The notes: a model not told the origin generated them from the letters alone. A DNA stretch of 64,000 nucleotides from UBA2421 sp002343075 (GCA_937982565.1 CALJLN010000034.1:108052-172051), one strand, 5' to 3'; positions 24,296 to 33,857 are shown, counted from the stretch's first letter. Made by a program: numbers and translations.

Positions 24296-24811
24296 GGCTG
24301 GGAAGCAAGGTGCCGGCAAGCATGACGGCGGGCAGGCGGTAAAGGTAGATTGATCCATCGTTTGCTCGCGCGTGGCTCCCGAGTCAGGCCGGCGCGTGCC
24401 GCGATGGAGGCTGCCTCGGTTCTGGCTCAATCTGGCAGTTTGGGTGAGCCACCTTTTTCGGATTTTCTGGTTAAGTCGCTCCGGCCTCTGTTCGTCAGCG
24501 GGTTGGGGCGCGATAGTGCTGCAATCATGTGAATTCTCGGACGTTTTGGCTTATTCGGACCGTCGCGAAATGTTTTTTCGTTTTGTCAGTGGCCGGTCTT
24601 GGGTTAATCATTGATCCATCGATTTCGTGCCGGAAGGATCATCAAGTCTGTGCCTGTCATGGATCGATAAACTACGGTGGCTCTGCGGTGAGAGCGTCTA
24701 CTTCCCGCAGCACCGGAGAGGTCGTTAACGGGCGGCAAAAACTGCCCGGCGAAATCCACGCTTTTCTGCCAGGGACGGCGGGCTTGCGAGGAGAGGAAGG
24801 CAAGCGCATCA
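24296..24811. other. 516-bp non-coding stretch upstream of clpX
   Basis: No convincing gene is present; frames that are open here have no ribosome site and no recognisable sequence. ATTGATCCATCG occurs twice (24349-24360 and 24610-24621). The last 100 bases are likely to hold the clpX promoter and leader, and GAGGAGAGGAAGG (24789-24801) is its probable ribosome site. Confidence 0.5.
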
Positions 24812-26311
24812 ATGGCAAACACCAATAGGCCCGGCGGCGGCGGAAATTTCGGCGGTCCCGGCGGAGGAATGGGGGGCGGCTTCGGTGGGGGGATCGGCGG
24901 TGGTATGGGAGGAGGCACCGGCAGCGGGCCGGGCAACTTCGGCTCCCAGCCCCCTTACAACCCGAATCTACCAACATCCGGCAACGTACCCCCAGGCAAT
25001 GTCCCCCCCGTCGGCAATCAACCCCCCGGCGGCGGGTTCCGCGGGCGGCGGTTAACCACCTGCTCGTTCTGCGGGAAAAGCTCGCGCGACGTCGGGCCCA
25101 TGGTCGAAGGCCCGGCTGATGTCTACATCTGTTCCAACTGCGTCGATCTCGCCCACAACATCATCCGCCAGGAAAAGCGGAAGATGAGCGCGAGCCAGCC
25201 CCTGTTCAACAGCATTCCCGCGCCGCGCTCAATCAAGGAAGTGCTCGACACATATGTGGTTGGGCAGGATCGAGCCAAGCGCAATCTGTCTGTTGCGGTG
25301 CACAATCACTACAAGCGACTCACCACCAACGACCCCACCCACGAAAACGCCAATAAGGGCGGTGACGTGGAAATTGATAAGAGCAACGTGCTGCTCATCG
25401 GCCCGACCGGTAGCGGCAAGACCCTGCTCGCCCGTACGCTTGCCAAGGTGCTCAATGTCCCGTTTGCCATCGGCGATGCGACTACGCTCACCGAGGCCGG
25501 CTACGTTGGCGAAGACGTTGAGAACATCCTGCTGCGCCTCCTGCAGGCCGCCGATTACGATCTTGAGGCGGCTCAGCGCGGGATCATTTACGTCGATGAG
25601 ATCGACAAGATCGGCAAGACACAAAACAACGTGAGTATCACCCGCGACGTGAGCGGCGAAGGCGTGCAGCAGGCATTGCTCAAGATGCTTGAAGGCACGA
25701 TCGCCAACATTCCCCCGCAAGGCGGGCGCAAGCATCCGGAACAGCAGTATATCCAGATGGATACATCGCAAATCCTGTTCATCTGCGGGGGGACGTTTGT
25801 GGGCCTCGAAGACATTATTCGCAAACGCCTCGGCAAGCGGCAGATCGGCTTTGGCAGCGAAGCCAGCGAAGTCGTCGGTGACGAACACGAACGCGCCGCG
25901 CTCCTCGCGCAGGTTCAGCCGGAAGATCTGGTCGAGTTCGGGATGATTCCTGAGTTTGTCGGCCGGCTTCCGATCTTCGCGCCACTCGAACCTTTAGATG
26001 TCTCGACGCTGGTCAACATCCTGACCGAGCCGAAGAATGCCATCGTCAAGCAGTATCAGAAGTTCTTCCGTCTCGAAGGCTCCGAGCTTGAATTCACGCC
26101 CGGCGCGCTAAGGCAGATTGCCAAGCGCGCACTCAAGCGTGAAACCGGTGCGCGGGCGCTTCGGGCGGTGTGTGAAGAGATCATGCTCGAAGTGATGTAT
26201 CAGCTTCCCGACCAGCCGTCGGGCGGCAAGTACATCATCGACGACGAGATTGTTACCGGCCGGCGCAAGCTTTTCGCGCCGATTCCGACGGAACAGCGCA
26301 AGAGTGCGTAA
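24812..26311 (+). CDS. clpX: ClpX, ATPase subunit of ClpXP protease, with Gly/Pro-rich N-extension
   Basis: A 499-residue AAA+ unfoldase. Residues 1-80 are a low-complexity Gly/Met/Pro/Asn extension (for example GGGNFGGPGGGMGGGFGGG) absent from ordinary ClpX of about 420 residues. The zinc-binding domain follows with Cys84/Cys87 and Cys107/Cys110. Walker A GPTGSGKT (197-204), Walker B IIYVDEIDKI (about 258-267) and the pore loop GYVGEDVENIL are intact, as is the C-terminal small domain FVGRLPIFAPLEPLDVSTLVNIL to RALRAVCEEIMLEVMYQLPD. It feeds substrates to ClpP. No clpP is in the window. Confidence 0.95.
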   Translation: MANTNRPGGGGNFGGPGGGMGGGFGGGIGGGMGGGTGSGPGNFGSQPPYNPNLPTSGNVPPGNVPPVGNQPPGGGFRGRRLTTCSFCGKSSRDVGPMVEGPADVYICSNCVDLAHNIIRQEKRKMSASQPLFNSIPAPRSIKEVLDTYVVGQDRAKRNLSVAVHNHYKRLTTNDPTHENANKGGDVEIDKSNVLLIGPTGSGKTLLARTLAKVLNVPFAIGDATTLTEAGYVGEDVENILLRLLQAADYDLEAAQRGIIYVDEIDKIGKTQNNVSITRDVSGEGVQQALLKMLEGTIANIPPQGGRKHPEQQYIQMDTSQILFICGGTFVGLEDIIRKRLGKRQIGFGSEASEVVGDEHERAALLAQVQPEDLVEFGMIPEFVGRLPIFAPLEPLDVSTLVNILTEPKNAIVKQYQKFFRLEGSELEFTPGALRQIAKRALKRETGARALRAVCEEIMLEVMYQLPDQPSGGKYIIDDEIVTGRRKLFAPIPTEQRKSA

Positions 26312-26438
26312 GCCCGGCTGCTGTTCGAAGCGCAAGACGGTCGAGAGGTAAGGCCGTAAGTGAACCCTGACGCAAGGAACGGTCGCTGCGAGACAATCGC
26401 GGCGACCGTTGCCGCGCGCACCGTCTTGAGGGCGGACG

Positions 26439-27944
26439 TTACTCCGGCACGCGTTCAAAAAGGCGTACGCGGCCCTGGCGCTTGGTCAGGACGAGCATGT
26501 AGTCGGCGGTCAATCGGTTGATGGCCCCGGGGAACTCTGCATCCCACTCGTGCCGCGCGAGCAAGACAAGCTTCGGTTGGTATCGACTGATGACTTCGCT
26601 GAGTTGCTCTTCGGTGAGGTCTCGCTGAAGCCGCTTCAGTGACAGCACGGCAGTTTCCGGCGGGACGCGCATCCCGGCGGCGTGGACAAGATGGGGATCA
26701 TCGCTCAGAACCCATTTCGTTCGGGGTTGAAGCGCGGTGAGTCGACCAAGGACCTCGGCATCCATCGTGCCTTCACGTCCGCGGCCGAGCGTCGCGGCGG
26801 AATAGAGTAGGCTTGCCAGCCCGTAGCCTAGTGCGATCGCCAGCGCGACCGACACGATTCTGCGCGAACTTACCCGATTCGAAGCAGGTGCCAGCGGTGG
26901 TGAAGTGCCGCGCCGCAAAATGGCCGTCGCCGCTACTGCCGTCATAACGGCGGCGGGGATGCTGAACATCACACGGTGGTGGCCCCAAAGCGGGTTGGCT
27001 TGCGAGAGCACGACGACGCTGGTGGCTATCCAGAGGAGCATCGGTGTCGCCCGGCGGACAGCGTCTCGTCCGGCGAGCAGCATGGTCGAGAGACAGGCGA
27101 GCATGAGCGGTGCGTCTTCAAGAAAACGCATGACCACAGAGCGCAACGAGTCGTATATCGTATCGTCGGTGGGCAGGCCGGTTTTCAGATGCGGCTGAAG
27201 CAGTTGTTGCCGCCAACCCGGTTCTCCGAGAGGCGCGAGCAGGAGCGTGGCAATTGTAAAGCCGGTCATGAGCAGTAGCGTGTCAACAACAACGACCCAT
27301 CTCCGCGGGAGCGCGGTTGCGGCGCGCGTGCATGTCATGGCGCAGACGCAAAGCACCATTGGGGCAAGAATGACAGTGAAGAGCTTGACCTGCATGCTGC
27401 ACGCAAAGAGCGCGCCGCACAGAAGGAGCGTCGGCCGACGTAGCCGCCCATGCGCGGAGGCGATCATCAGCCACACGCTCGCAAGCGCAACTGAGATCGC
27501 AGGGAGACCGATCATCACGGCCATGCTTAACTTTGGAAAACTCCTCGCGGCTATCAGCAGCAGAATGGCCAGCACGCCCGCCCGCGGCGATTGTCCCAGC
27601 CATGTCGCGATGCGGCCCGCGCTGGCCAGCCCGAGCGACACCAGAATGGCCACGAGCGATCGCGCGGCAGCATCGCCGGGGCCGAACATCTGCCGCCAGA
27701 CCACGAGCATATGGGTAAACAGCGGTGGCTGGTCGGACCAGATCTGCTCGTACAGCCGATATCCGTCCTCAACAAGCGCGGCCTTCATGATGTTGAAGCC
27801 TTCATCCCGATCAAGCCGCGCCGACGGGGGAAGCAGGTGAATCCAAATCAACGTAATCAGAAGATATGTCGCGGCGAGGAGAAGATCGGGATGGCGCCTG
27901 AACAATCGGCCGGCGAGTATCGGCGCGGTAGACTCAGTGTGCAA
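26439..27944 (-). CDS. GT-C type glycosyltransferase-like membrane protein
   Basis: About 500 residues with 9-11 membrane helices and a C-terminal soluble tail. After the first helix (LLLAATYLLITLIWIHLLPP) comes ARLDRDEGFNIMKAALVEDG, the acidic 'DE' loop typical of ArnT/PMT (GT39/GT83-like) lipid-linked sugar transferases. Later helices are rich in Leu/Ala (VLAILLLIAARSFPKLSMAV, VDTLLLMTGFTIATLLLAPLG). The start is uncertain: an ATG at 28034 overlaps the divergent gene by 90 bp and would add a hydrophilic tail, while a TTG at 27944 gives a start directly back-to-back with it. Sugar and acceptor are unknown. Confidence 0.7.
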   Translation of the reverse strand: MHTESTAPILAGRLFRRHPDLLLAATYLLITLIWIHLLPPSARLDRDEGFNIMKAALVEDGYRLYEQIWSDQPPLFTHMLVVWRQMFGPGDAAARSLVAILVSLGLASAGRIATWLGQSPRAGVLAILLLIAARSFPKLSMAVMIGLPAISVALASVWLMIASAHGRLRRPTLLLCGALFACSMQVKLFTVILAPMVLCVCAMTCTRAATALPRRWVVVVDTLLLMTGFTIATLLLAPLGEPGWRQQLLQPHLKTGLPTDDTIYDSLRSVVMRFLEDAPLMLACLSTMLLAGRDAVRRATPMLLWIATSVVVLSQANPLWGHHRVMFSIPAAVMTAVAATAILRRGTSPPLAPASNRVSSRRIVSVALAIALGYGLASLLYSAATLGRGREGTMDAEVLGRLTALQPRTKWVLSDDPHLVHAAGMRVPPETAVLSLKRLQRDLTEEQLSEVISRYQPKLVLLARHEWDAEFPGAINRLTADYMLVLTKRQGRVRLFERVPE

Positions 27945-29441
27945 ATGCGGCCCATCATCATCACGTTTCTCATCGCGCTCGCAGTGTTGTCGATTCCAAC
28001 GGTTCTCGACTTGCTGCCCGGACCAATCGTGCATGATGAATGGGCGTACCTGCTACAGGCCGACACGTTCGCGCGCGGCCGGCTCGCCAATCCGCCGCAC
28101 GCACACTGGCAGTTCTTTGAAACGATGCATGTGTTGCAACAGCCGACTTACGCCGCCAAGTTTCCCCCGCTGCAAGGGGCGACACTCGCCGTGGGGCAAG
28201 TGCTTGGCAGTCCGATCTACGGAGTCATCGGCACGATGGCGCTCGGTTGCGCTGCGATCACATGGATGCTCTGCGCCATGTTGCCCGCGCGGTGGGCATT
28301 TGTGGGCGGCGCACTGGCGGCGACGCATCCGCTCGTGTTCGGCTGGAGCCAGAACTACTGGGGCGGCGGCGCGGCACTGCTCGCAAGCGGTGTCTTCTTG
28401 GGCGGGGCGATTCGGGTGATTCGGCGGGGCGGGTGGCGAGATGCGGTCATCGCATCGGCTGGGATTGGTATGCTCGCAAACTGTCGGCCACTCGAAGGCC
28501 TGCTGCTGGTGTTGCTGTGCGCGCTCTCGGCATTGTGGATCGTGAGGCCGGGCGCGCTCGCCAACGGCGCGTGGAAGAGGTGTGCGTTTGCAACCGGTGT
28601 AGTGTTGCTGTCGATCGGTGTGTGGATGCTCTACTACAATCACCGGGTCGTAGGTGATGTCCTGCGCATGCCCTACGCCGAGCACGCTGCGCAGTACATG
28701 AACGCACCGTTGTTCTGGTGGCAATCGCCAAGGGCGGTTCCTGCTGCGTACCGCCATGAGGCGCTCGCGCGGTTTCACCTGCAGGCCGAGACAGATGAAT
28801 GGGAATCGCAGCTTGGACTGACTAACTTCGCGGCGGGAGTAGGCCGGAAGCTGCGCGAGATTGGCCGCGGCTGGCTGTGGCCGCCGGCTGCCGTGGTGCC
28901 CGTGGCGGTGGCGATGGCGCTTTCTCGCCGTCGCGAACTCTGGCTGGCGGTGTGCGTGTGTGCGATCCTGCCGGCGATACATTTCTTGATCACGCCGTGG
29001 TTTCGACCGCACTATCTCGGCGTGCTCGCGCCCCTGTTCTTCGGTATCGCCGCGGTTGGAATGCGAGCGCTCTGGGCGCGGGGTATGTTGGGAGCGACCG
29101 GGGTGATTGTCGTCTTCGTGATACAATCGCTGACAATTGGAATGTCTGTTCGCGCGCTGATCACGACGCCATCGATCGCTGGAATCGCTCGGCAGGACCT
29201 CATCCAACAACTGCACCAACTCGGCGGGGGACATCTGGTGTTCATTCGCTATGAAGTCGGCGCGCAGACAATTTTTGAATGGGTCGCCAACACGGCCGAG
29301 ATTGATCGCCAGCAAGTCGTCTTCGCGCGCGATATGGGGGAGAGGAATCTCGACCTGCAGCGGTACTATCCGGACCGGCGCGCGTGGCTGGTAAGCGTCA
29401 GGGGAGTGGCGTCGACGGTCGCGCCACTCCCGGGAGAGTGA
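27945..29441 (+). CDS. GT-C type glycosyltransferase-like membrane protein
   Basis: A 498-residue polytopic protein, about 10-12 helices, beginning MRPIIITFLIALAVLSIPTV. The first external loop has PGPIVHDEWAYLLQADTFAR, with the DE pair in the position expected for GT39/GT83-like glycosyltransferases that use polyprenyl-phosphate sugars. A soluble C-terminal domain of about 75 residues (LVFIRYEVGAQTIFEWVANT to DRRAWLVS) follows. It is divergent from the similar-topology gene at 26439 and the two starts are nearly touching. Sequence similarity between them is low, so they may act on different steps of one glycan pathway. Confidence 0.72.
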   Translation: MRPIIITFLIALAVLSIPTVLDLLPGPIVHDEWAYLLQADTFARGRLANPPHAHWQFFETMHVLQQPTYAAKFPPLQGATLAVGQVLGSPIYGVIGTMALGCAAITWMLCAMLPARWAFVGGALAATHPLVFGWSQNYWGGGAALLASGVFLGGAIRVIRRGGWRDAVIASAGIGMLANCRPLEGLLLVLLCALSALWIVRPGALANGAWKRCAFATGVVLLSIGVWMLYYNHRVVGDVLRMPYAEHAAQYMNAPLFWWQSPRAVPAAYRHEALARFHLQAETDEWESQLGLTNFAAGVGRKLREIGRGWLWPPAAVVPVAVAMALSRRRELWLAVCVCAILPAIHFLITPWFRPHYLGVLAPLFFGIAAVGMRALWARGMLGATGVIVVFVIQSLTIGMSVRALITTPSIAGIARQDLIQQLHQLGGGHLVFIRYEVGAQTIFEWVANTAEIDRQQVVFARDMGERNLDLQRYYPDRRAWLVSVRGVASTVAPLPGE

Positions 29442-29666
29442 AGCGCGGGACACTATCGAGCGAAGGCAATGTGGGCTTTCACACGTCATTAAGTACAAAA
29501 TTGGTCTCGGCTTAGATCGTCAAGTGGAGTGCTCCAAGATTCGTTGAATCGCCAAACTTTTCGGCCTGTTTTGTAGTGAAAAAGTTGTTGACTGATTATC
29601 GGTCGCGCTGCTCCAATACAGCCGGTGCATTGAGACGTTTGGGTTGTTGCAGCAATGAGGTACACC

Positions 29667-30026
29667 ATGAACAGGCCAGCCGCTCGCTTGTGGGTAGGAG
29701 CGTTGGTTCTGGGGGCAGCCAGTCAACTTCACTCGGGCCCGGTTCGACTCTCGACCGATTCGGAGCATGAATCCCTGATGCAGCCCGTCATGAAGACGGC
29801 GGAGGTTTTGCCTGCGCCGATTGTTGATCTGACGGCGGTGGAGGTTCCGGACCGCTGGGTGACCGAGCTTTCCATGCCCGCGCGCGATCTCCCCTCGTCA
29901 GGATTCTCCTCGGCCGCCGCGGTGCAGACCACGCTTGCCATCCCGTTGCCCCCGGCGGTCTTGCCGGCGCTGGGGACGATGGGTGCATTTGCATTCATCG
30001 CGCTCGTCCGTAAGTATCGGCGGTGA
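29667..30026 (+). CDS. Small exported protein with PEP-CTERM-like sorting tail
   Basis: A 119-residue protein: signal peptide MNRPAARLWVGALVLGAASQ, a proline- and acid-rich middle with no recognised domain, and a C-terminal module AIPLPPAVLPALGTMGAFAF then IALVRKYRR. The tail has the tripartite form (short Pro motif, hydrophobic helix, Arg/Lys cluster) of PEP-CTERM/VPLPA-CTERM sorting signals, but not the usual PEP triplet. GAGG precedes the ATG at 29667. The stop codon TGA overlaps the next start (TGATG at 30024-30028), so the following oxidoreductase is probably translationally coupled. Confidence 0.65.
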   Translation: MNRPAARLWVGALVLGAASQLHSGPVRLSTDSEHESLMQPVMKTAEVLPAPIVDLTAVEVPDRWVTELSMPARDLPSSGFSSAAAVQTTLAIPLPPAVLPALGTMGAFAFIALVRKYRR

Positions 30027-31051
30027 TGAGCAAGCTTCGGTTGATCCAGGCCGGCGTTGCTGGATATGGAAAGGGCTGGGCCACGCGCTCGGTGCCGCAG
30101 TCGCCCGACTTTGAACACGCCGCGCTCGTTGACCTCAATCCGGTCACACTGCACGCCGTCGGTGAACAGCTTGGCGTCCCCCCGGCGCGGCGATTCACCC
30201 AGCTTGCCGATGCCATCGCCGCCGTGCCGGCCGATGCCTTGTTGACAGTCACCCCGCCGAGCGTCCACCTCGAACACGCGCGGCTTGCCTTCGCCGCAGG
30301 CCTGCATGTGATGACTGAAAAACCATTGGCCGACACGATCGCCTCGTCGCGCGCGATGGTTGAACTGGCGCGGCAGGCCGATCGCCAACTGCTTGTTGCC
30401 CAGAACTACCGCTACGCGAAAATCCCGGCGCACCTTCGCTCGCTCATCGCCGCGGAGCGGGTTGGAGCCGTGGGTCACGGGCACATCGATTTTTATATCC
30501 CTGCCGACTTTACCGGCACCTTTCGCGAGGCGATGCCCCATGTGCTGCTGGTTGATATGGCGATTCACCATGTCGATCTGCTCCGCTATCTCACCGGCCG
30601 TAATGTTGTCGCAGTTTTTGCGCAGACGTTTCGCCCACCATGGAGCTGGTACCAGCACAATCCGGGATTGAAGATGATGCTGACCCTCGAAGGCAACATT
30701 CCCTTCACCTATAGCGGCGACTGGTCGGCATGTGGTCGCAACACCAGTTGGAATGGCGACTGGCGCATTCAGTGCGCCGGCGGCTCGCTTCACTGGAGCT
30801 ACGACCGGCTCTCAATCGCGCGGAGCTCGCGCGGGTTTCAGGACGACACCGCGATCGAAGATGTCGCCGTCCCGCCGGTGGAGCGTGAAAACCAGCTGGC
30901 GCTGCTTCATTCCTTTGCAACCTCCATTCGCACGGGTCAGCCGGGGGCCACCAGCGGGGTTGATAACCTGCAAAGCTTCGGCACGATCATGGCCGCGGTG
31001 CGCAGTGCCGAAACGGGCGCCACGGTTTGCGTCGCCGACATGCTGGCATGA
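30026..31051 (+). CDS. Gfo/Idh/MocA family oxidoreductase
   Basis: A 341-residue NAD(P)-dependent dehydrogenase. The Rossmann motif is AGVAGYGKGWATRSV near the N-terminus (a variant of GxGxxG), followed by the family's conserved VTPPSVHLEHARLAFAAGLHVMTEKPLADT, with the EKP cofactor Lys. The C-terminal dimerisation domain holds DMAIHHVDLLRYLTG, in which the His and Asp are typical of the sugar-binding active site. The likely substrate is a sugar or sugar derivative. It begins at ATG 30026, overlapping the previous stop by one base; no ribosome site of its own is needed. Confidence 0.9.
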   Translation: MSKLRLIQAGVAGYGKGWATRSVPQSPDFEHAALVDLNPVTLHAVGEQLGVPPARRFTQLADAIAAVPADALLTVTPPSVHLEHARLAFAAGLHVMTEKPLADTIASSRAMVELARQADRQLLVAQNYRYAKIPAHLRSLIAAERVGAVGHGHIDFYIPADFTGTFREAMPHVLLVDMAIHHVDLLRYLTGRNVVAVFAQTFRPPWSWYQHNPGLKMMLTLEGNIPFTYSGDWSACGRNTSWNGDWRIQCAGGSLHWSYDRLSIARSSRGFQDDTAIEDVAVPPVERENQLALLHSFATSIRTGQPGATSGVDNLQSFGTIMAAVRSAETGATVCVADMLA

Positions 31052-31054
31052 CCG

Positions 31055-32338
31055 CTACCGCTGTCCGACCAACTGCACCTGCGCCGTCATGGTCGCCACG
31101 CCACTTTTCTGTTGCGATGCCGCGCCCACCAGCAGCCCCGACTGCATGTCGTAGGAGTAGGCCATCGAGTCGTTTACACTTTGTTCTACAATTGTAGCTA
31201 TATTGTTCTGCACTCCGACGAAGCTTGTGCGCACCCGCGTGATTCGGTCTTCGTCGATCACGGCGCCGGGCTGCAGTTGGGCCAGCGAGCGCGGGTTGAT
31301 CCAAAGCCCACCGATCATTGCTGCTCCGGTACAGCGCGCGGTTTCGCTCTGTTGCGGCTGCGCGTAGGGGGCCTGCACGCTGGTCTGATATTTCAGCACC
31401 ACGGCGCGCTCGTCAACTCTTGTAGCGGTTGCCACCACATCCAACTGGCTCGGCGGGATGTTCAGCCCCTCCGTGCCGGGGATCGCAGTCGCGTGCGTGC
31501 CCTTGTATTGTGCCTGCCAGTTTTGTCTCACAAAGTTGGGTGCCGGGTCGTTGGCCCATGGCAGTTGCATCTGGCGCAGGTCCTGGAGGACGGTTGAGGT
31601 AATCGTCGTCACGCCCTCGCCGGTGAAGATCTGTCCATTCGGGCCGATCTGCCGCTGCGCCGCGCCCACTGTGCGCCCGCTGCCGACCAGTAAAAGCCCG
31701 GTTTCGAGATCATAAGTCATCCGCTGATAACTTCCGCCGGCGCTGTTCTGAATGGCAATGGCTTTGTAGTTGCGGCCATTAAGCGGATAGTCGCGCCGGC
31801 GGACGATCAGCCCGCCTTCGTTTTGCTCCGGCATGGCCAGCAGCACCGCGGGGTTCATCCAGTAGTCGCCGATCGATCTCGCATCGCCCGCATAGCCGGT
31901 GATGAAGCTGGATGTAAGCGAACCGTTGACATCGAGCGTGAGCCAGTTGCGCGCGCTGACGGCCACAAAGTTGTTTGATGCCTGCAATAGATCAAACTGC
32001 AGCACTCCCGCGCCGGCGGTGGCGGGGTTGTCTGCGTTGGCATAGCGCCGGCCGGTCTGCGGATCGACCCAGTTGCCGTTGTCGTCCTGCACCGCCGACT
32101 GCGACATCCCGGGTATGCTTGCCGAGCCGACATACCACGAGATGCGCGTGGCCGGTATCATCCAGGCAGGAAAGGGTGCTTCCGCCGCACGCGGCGCCGG
32201 TGCGGCAGCGGGCTGACTCAACAGCGCGCGGTGCAGCATCAGTTCACTCACTCCGCCCCGGGCCAACCCGAAAAGCCCGGCCGACAGAAACCACGCGCAA
32301 GCCCATCCAAACGACGATCGCATAAAGTTTTGCTCCAA
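31055..32338 (-). CDS. Secreted protein of unknown function
   Basis: A 427-residue exported protein. The N-terminus (MRSSFGWACAWFLSAGLFGLARGG from Met6) is a signal peptide; the first ATG, five residues earlier, is also possible. The mature part is rich in beta structure: PAWMIPATRISWYVGSASIPG, then LQFDLLQASNNFVAVSARNW and MTYDLETGLLLVGSGRTVG, with a late YSYDMQSGLLVGAASQQ. The recurring 'Y(D/S)LxTGLLL' pattern looks like a repeated blade, as in lipoprotein-carrier-like barrels. No family was named with confidence. It converges on the oxidoreductase (3 bp apart). Confidence 0.6.
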   Translation of the reverse strand: MEQNFMRSSFGWACAWFLSAGLFGLARGGVSELMLHRALLSQPAAAPAPRAAEAPFPAWMIPATRISWYVGSASIPGMSQSAVQDDNGNWVDPQTGRRYANADNPATAGAGVLQFDLLQASNNFVAVSARNWLTLDVNGSLTSSFITGYAGDARSIGDYWMNPAVLLAMPEQNEGGLIVRRRDYPLNGRNYKAIAIQNSAGGSYQRMTYDLETGLLLVGSGRTVGAAQRQIGPNGQIFTGEGVTTITSTVLQDLRQMQLPWANDPAPNFVRQNWQAQYKGTHATAIPGTEGLNIPPSQLDVVATATRVDERAVVLKYQTSVQAPYAQPQQSETARCTGAAMIGGLWINPRSLAQLQPGAVIDEDRITRVRTSFVGVQNNIATIVEQSVNDSMAYSYDMQSGLLVGAASQQKSGVATMTAQVQLVGQR

Positions 32339-32480
32339 TGTCTCATCCCCCTGTGCGCAATCGCCGGAGATGAAGGGCCAAGATTCTAGAATTTTCCCTG
32401 CCTGGCACTCTACCCCGTATTACGTCGTACGGTGCCGAGTCGGACTTGTAATTTGTGCGGATGCACTTATCCTTCGGATC

Positions 32481-33833
32481 ATGCGACTCCTTCTTGTCCT
32501 GCCGCTTCTCGTCGTCGCAGGTTGCTCGATCGGCCGCGCACCCGACACGGCCGTCGCTCCACTGGATGCGGGTCAGACATTTGCCGGCGGGCGGATCGAG
32601 AGCGTGACCCCCGGGCGGGTGCATCGTGTGACGACCGCGGTGCCATTTCCGCGCGGGCTGGCCATTCTCGATGGCAAGCTCGCCGTGCTGGCGCGCGGAC
32701 GCGTGCGCGAGTCCGGCGGCACCGACGCCGCGATCGACGACCAGGCGGGGACGATTTTCCTGGTCGACCCAGACATCTCCGAACCGATTGGCGGGGATGC
32801 AGTCTCGGAACCTGTGCGCGCCAATGGTGCGGTCGTCGCAGCCCCCACCGAGCCGCCGTTCAAGCTGTTTGATCGCGCCGCAAACCCACCCGCGCGCGAC
32901 CGCGAGACCGATCGGCCCTACTGCGGCCTGCGCTATGACCCGGCGACGCAGAACTTTTTCCTTTGCGCCTTCAGCGGTATCGATAAGCCCGAGGGCAAGG
33001 GCAGCGTGTTCAGTAAAAACCTCTCCGATGGAGTGCATCGTTTCGACATGCGCACGAAACAGTGGCATGTCGTCGAGAAGCACGACATCGAGAAGGGTGG
33101 AATCTATCCGCATCATGACGTCACCTCGTTTCCGCCGCCGCACGGCTGGCTGAATGGGCCGAACAACTGCCTTGTCGTCGGCACGTGGCTCTACGCGGTG
33201 GCCAAAGACAACAGCCTGATGACCCGTTACGACCTCCGCCAGATTGCTGCCGATCCTTCAGCGCCCGCGCCGGTGAGCGAGTGGATTCTGGGAGAAGAGA
33301 TTCACCTCACCAACTTCCAGGCCGGCGGTGCGAGTGTCCCATTGAAGCCCCGATCGCAGGTGAACGCGCCCACGCGATTGCTCGGCCACAGCATGCTCGC
33401 GTACCACGACGGCTACCTCTACATCGGCTATCGCACCAGCAGCGCGATCGTTAGGATCGCGATGTCGCCCGACGGCGAGATTGCCCGGCCAATCGTCGGC
33501 GAAGTGGTGGCGCTGTTTGACCCATTTAACCCTGCAACCCGAAAGAGCGCCAACCTCACCGACATGGCCTTCGGCCCCGACGGCGATTTGTATGTCATCA
33601 GCGCCCAGCCGAGCCGTGTGTATCGGTTTCGCCCGAACCCGCAGGTTATTTTTGACGGCCGAACCGGTGCGTCGCCGCCGTGGGCTGACCTTGCCGTGCT
33701 CACCTCCAATCCGAAGATGAAAAGTGAGAATGTCCTCGTCGATGCGCGTGGCCGGGTCTTTGTCACAAGCGGCGACGCATATGCCTACCAGGCTGGCAGC
33801 GGGGGCACTGTTTACCGCATCGACCCGCGCTGA
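32481..33833 (+). CDS. Predicted lipoprotein with beta-propeller, unknown function
   Basis: A 450-residue protein with lipobox VVAGC at Cys15 (MRLLLVLPLLVVAGC). The rest shows propeller-like repeats: FPRGLAILDGKLAVLARGRV, YCGLRYDPATQNFFLCAFSG, NNCLVVGTWLYAVAKDNSLM, HSMLAYHDGYLYIGYRTSSA, DMAFGPDGDLYVISAQPSRVY and LVDARGRVFVTSGDAYAYQ. It resembles NHL/SMP-30-like propellers. The start at 32481 is chosen for the lipoprotein signal; a longer frame to 32370 exists. It is divergent from 31055-32338. Confidence 0.65.
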   Translation: MRLLLVLPLLVVAGCSIGRAPDTAVAPLDAGQTFAGGRIESVTPGRVHRVTTAVPFPRGLAILDGKLAVLARGRVRESGGTDAAIDDQAGTIFLVDPDISEPIGGDAVSEPVRANGAVVAAPTEPPFKLFDRAANPPARDRETDRPYCGLRYDPATQNFFLCAFSGIDKPEGKGSVFSKNLSDGVHRFDMRTKQWHVVEKHDIEKGGIYPHHDVTSFPPPHGWLNGPNNCLVVGTWLYAVAKDNSLMTRYDLRQIAADPSAPAPVSEWILGEEIHLTNFQAGGASVPLKPRSQVNAPTRLLGHSMLAYHDGYLYIGYRTSSAIVRIAMSPDGEIARPIVGEVVALFDPFNPATRKSANLTDMAFGPDGDLYVISAQPSRVYRFRPNPQVIFDGRTGASPPWADLAVLTSNPKMKSENVLVDARGRVFVTSGDAYAYQAGSGGTVYRIDPR

Positions 33834-33857
33834 ACCCGGCAGAAGAGCTAGCTGCTG

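Noticed and set aside
28053..29498. 481-residue frame on the minus strand inside the second GT-C gene
   Set aside because: Rich in His, Arg and Pro, no ribosome site and no motif, while the plus strand gives a clear polytopic membrane protein.
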